From contig CAZYMF010000251.1 of the NCBI GenBank assembly GCA_964648215.1, positions 1 through 6,389 of the forward strand: a stretch of 6,389 nucleotides of DNA, written 5' to 3'. Made by a program: the position numbers and the translations under genes. A model generated the notes under the pieces. It was not told where the DNA came from and did no database searches. It saw only the letters and a list, made by a program, of their open reading frames with translations. Origin of the DNA: CAZYMF01 sp964648215. GTDB taxonomy: Bacteria > Desulfobacterota > Binatia > HRBIN30 > JACQVA1. Of the stretch, positions 5,947 through 6,389 are shown piece by piece (the first letter of the stretch is position 1; each line of letters opens with the position of its first letter).

Positions 5947-5959
5947 ACCCGGTGCGCCT

Positions 5960-6389
5960 TCAGGCGAGCGAGGATTTGAGCGCCTCGATCGTCCGACCCA
6001 TGCCTTCGTCGAAATCGATCGTCGGACGATAGTCGAGCAGCCGCTGCGCCTTCTCGATCGAGGCGAGGGTGTGGCGCACGTCGCCGGCCCGCGTCGGGGT
6101 GTGCCGGATATCGAGCTTCTTTCCCAGCAGGCGCTCGATGGTGTGGGCGATGTCGAGCACGGAGTGGCGCTCGCCGCAGGCGATGTTGAAGGCCTCCCCC
6201 GCCGCCTTGGGGGCGGTGAACGCCGAGCGGTTCGCCTGCACGACGTTGTCGATGTAGGTGAAATCGCGCGACTGCTCGCCGTCGCCGTGGACCTCGAGCG
6301 GCTCGTCGCGCAGGGCGGCCCGGATGAAGAGCGGCACGACCGCGGCGTACTGCGACTCCGGGCTCTGCTTGGGACCGAACACGTTGAAG
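5960..6389 (-). CDS. NAD-dependent nucleotide-sugar epimerase, C-terminal part (cut by window edge)
   Basis: The visible 142 residues are the C-terminal end of an extended short-chain dehydrogenase of the UDP-sugar 4-epimerase type. The frame continues past the right edge; the GTG at 6382-6380 is an internal Val of the family motif FNVFGP, preceded by codons for Phe and Asn. Counting from that Phe, landmarks are FNVFGPKQSPESQYAAVVP (1-19), HGDGEQSRDFTYIDNVV (34-50), AFNIACGE (66-73) and the C-terminal cap with AGDVRHTLASIEKAQRLLDYRP. YAAVIP-like and HGDGEQSRDFTYI sequences resemble the WbpP/UDP-N-acetylglucosamine 4-epimerase branch used for O-antigen or capsule sugars. The N-terminal NAD-binding glycine motif and YxxxK lie outside the window, so activity and exact sugar are not shown. 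It converges on the dehydrogenase gene with a 28-bp gap. Confidence 0.88.
   Translation of the reverse strand, partial: FNVFGPKQSPESQYAAVVPLFIRAALRDEPLEVHGDGEQSRDFTYIDNVVQANRSAFTAPKAAGEAFNIACGERHSVLDIAHTIERLLGKKLDIRHTPTRAGDVRHTLASIEKAQRLLDYRPTIDFDEGMGRTIEALKSSLA

Noticed and set aside
3771..6032. Very long (753-codon) plus-strand frame
   Set aside because: It is a G+C-driven shadow, antisense to the membrane protein gene and then out of frame over the acyl-CoA dehydrogenase. Its product is an Arg/Ala/Gly/Pro-rich string with no family motif, while the other frame gives a perfect dehydrogenase.
6380..6382. GTG as the true start of the epimerase
   Set aside because: It encodes the conserved Val of FNVFGP, and the preceding codons (Phe, Asn) belong to the same motif, so the gene simply continues past the window edge.

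Overview
The window is a G+C-rich (roughly two thirds by eye) piece of a bacterial chromosome with tightly packed genes, strong G/C preference at third codon positions and frequent GTG starts. Protein content (an L,D-transpeptidase, an envelope transglutaminase-like membrane protein, a nucleotide-sugar epimerase and an acyl-CoA dehydrogenase) points to a diderm, probably a deltaproteobacterium-like or related environmental lineage. That placement is inference only; there is no rRNA or marker gene.

Layout. Bases 1-245 are non-coding and hold structured repeats: three copies of one hairpin, the middle one inverted and with compensatory stem changes, then an unrelated 10-bp-stem hairpin. Bases 246-4658 hold four minus-strand genes, read in the order 7TM/inactive transglutaminase (4658-2421), RimK-like ATP-grasp ligase (2436-1444), L,D-transpeptidase (1447-857) and FMN-binding split-barrel protein (782-246). 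The first three overlap (16 bp and 4 bp), so they almost certainly form one operon with coupled translation; the fourth follows after 74 bp. Bases 4659-4779 are a divergent intergenic region. A plus-strand acyl-CoA dehydrogenase follows (4780-5931), and a minus-strand sugar epimerase (5960 to the edge) faces it across 28 bp that contain a perfect GC palindrome. The epimerase is cut by the right edge of the window.

The notable system is the minus-strand operon. A periplasmic, catalytically dead transglutaminase fold tethered to seven membrane helices is encoded with an ATP-grasp amide ligase. This pair is a known family pair of poorly understood function. Here it is joined, through an ATGA overlap, to a secreted L,D-transpeptidase, a peptidoglycan cross-linking or editing enzyme. 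The layout suggests an envelope process in which a cytoplasmic ligase makes or modifies a peptide-like molecule, the membrane protein binds or passes it on, and the transpeptidase acts on peptidoglycan or attaches something to it. This is a hypothesis from gene order and active-site reading, not a demonstrated pathway. The membrane protein also carries a roughly 200-residue segment between its transglutaminase fold and its membrane helices that I cannot assign. The acyl-CoA dehydrogenase and the epimerase look like ordinary neighbours with no evident link to the operon.
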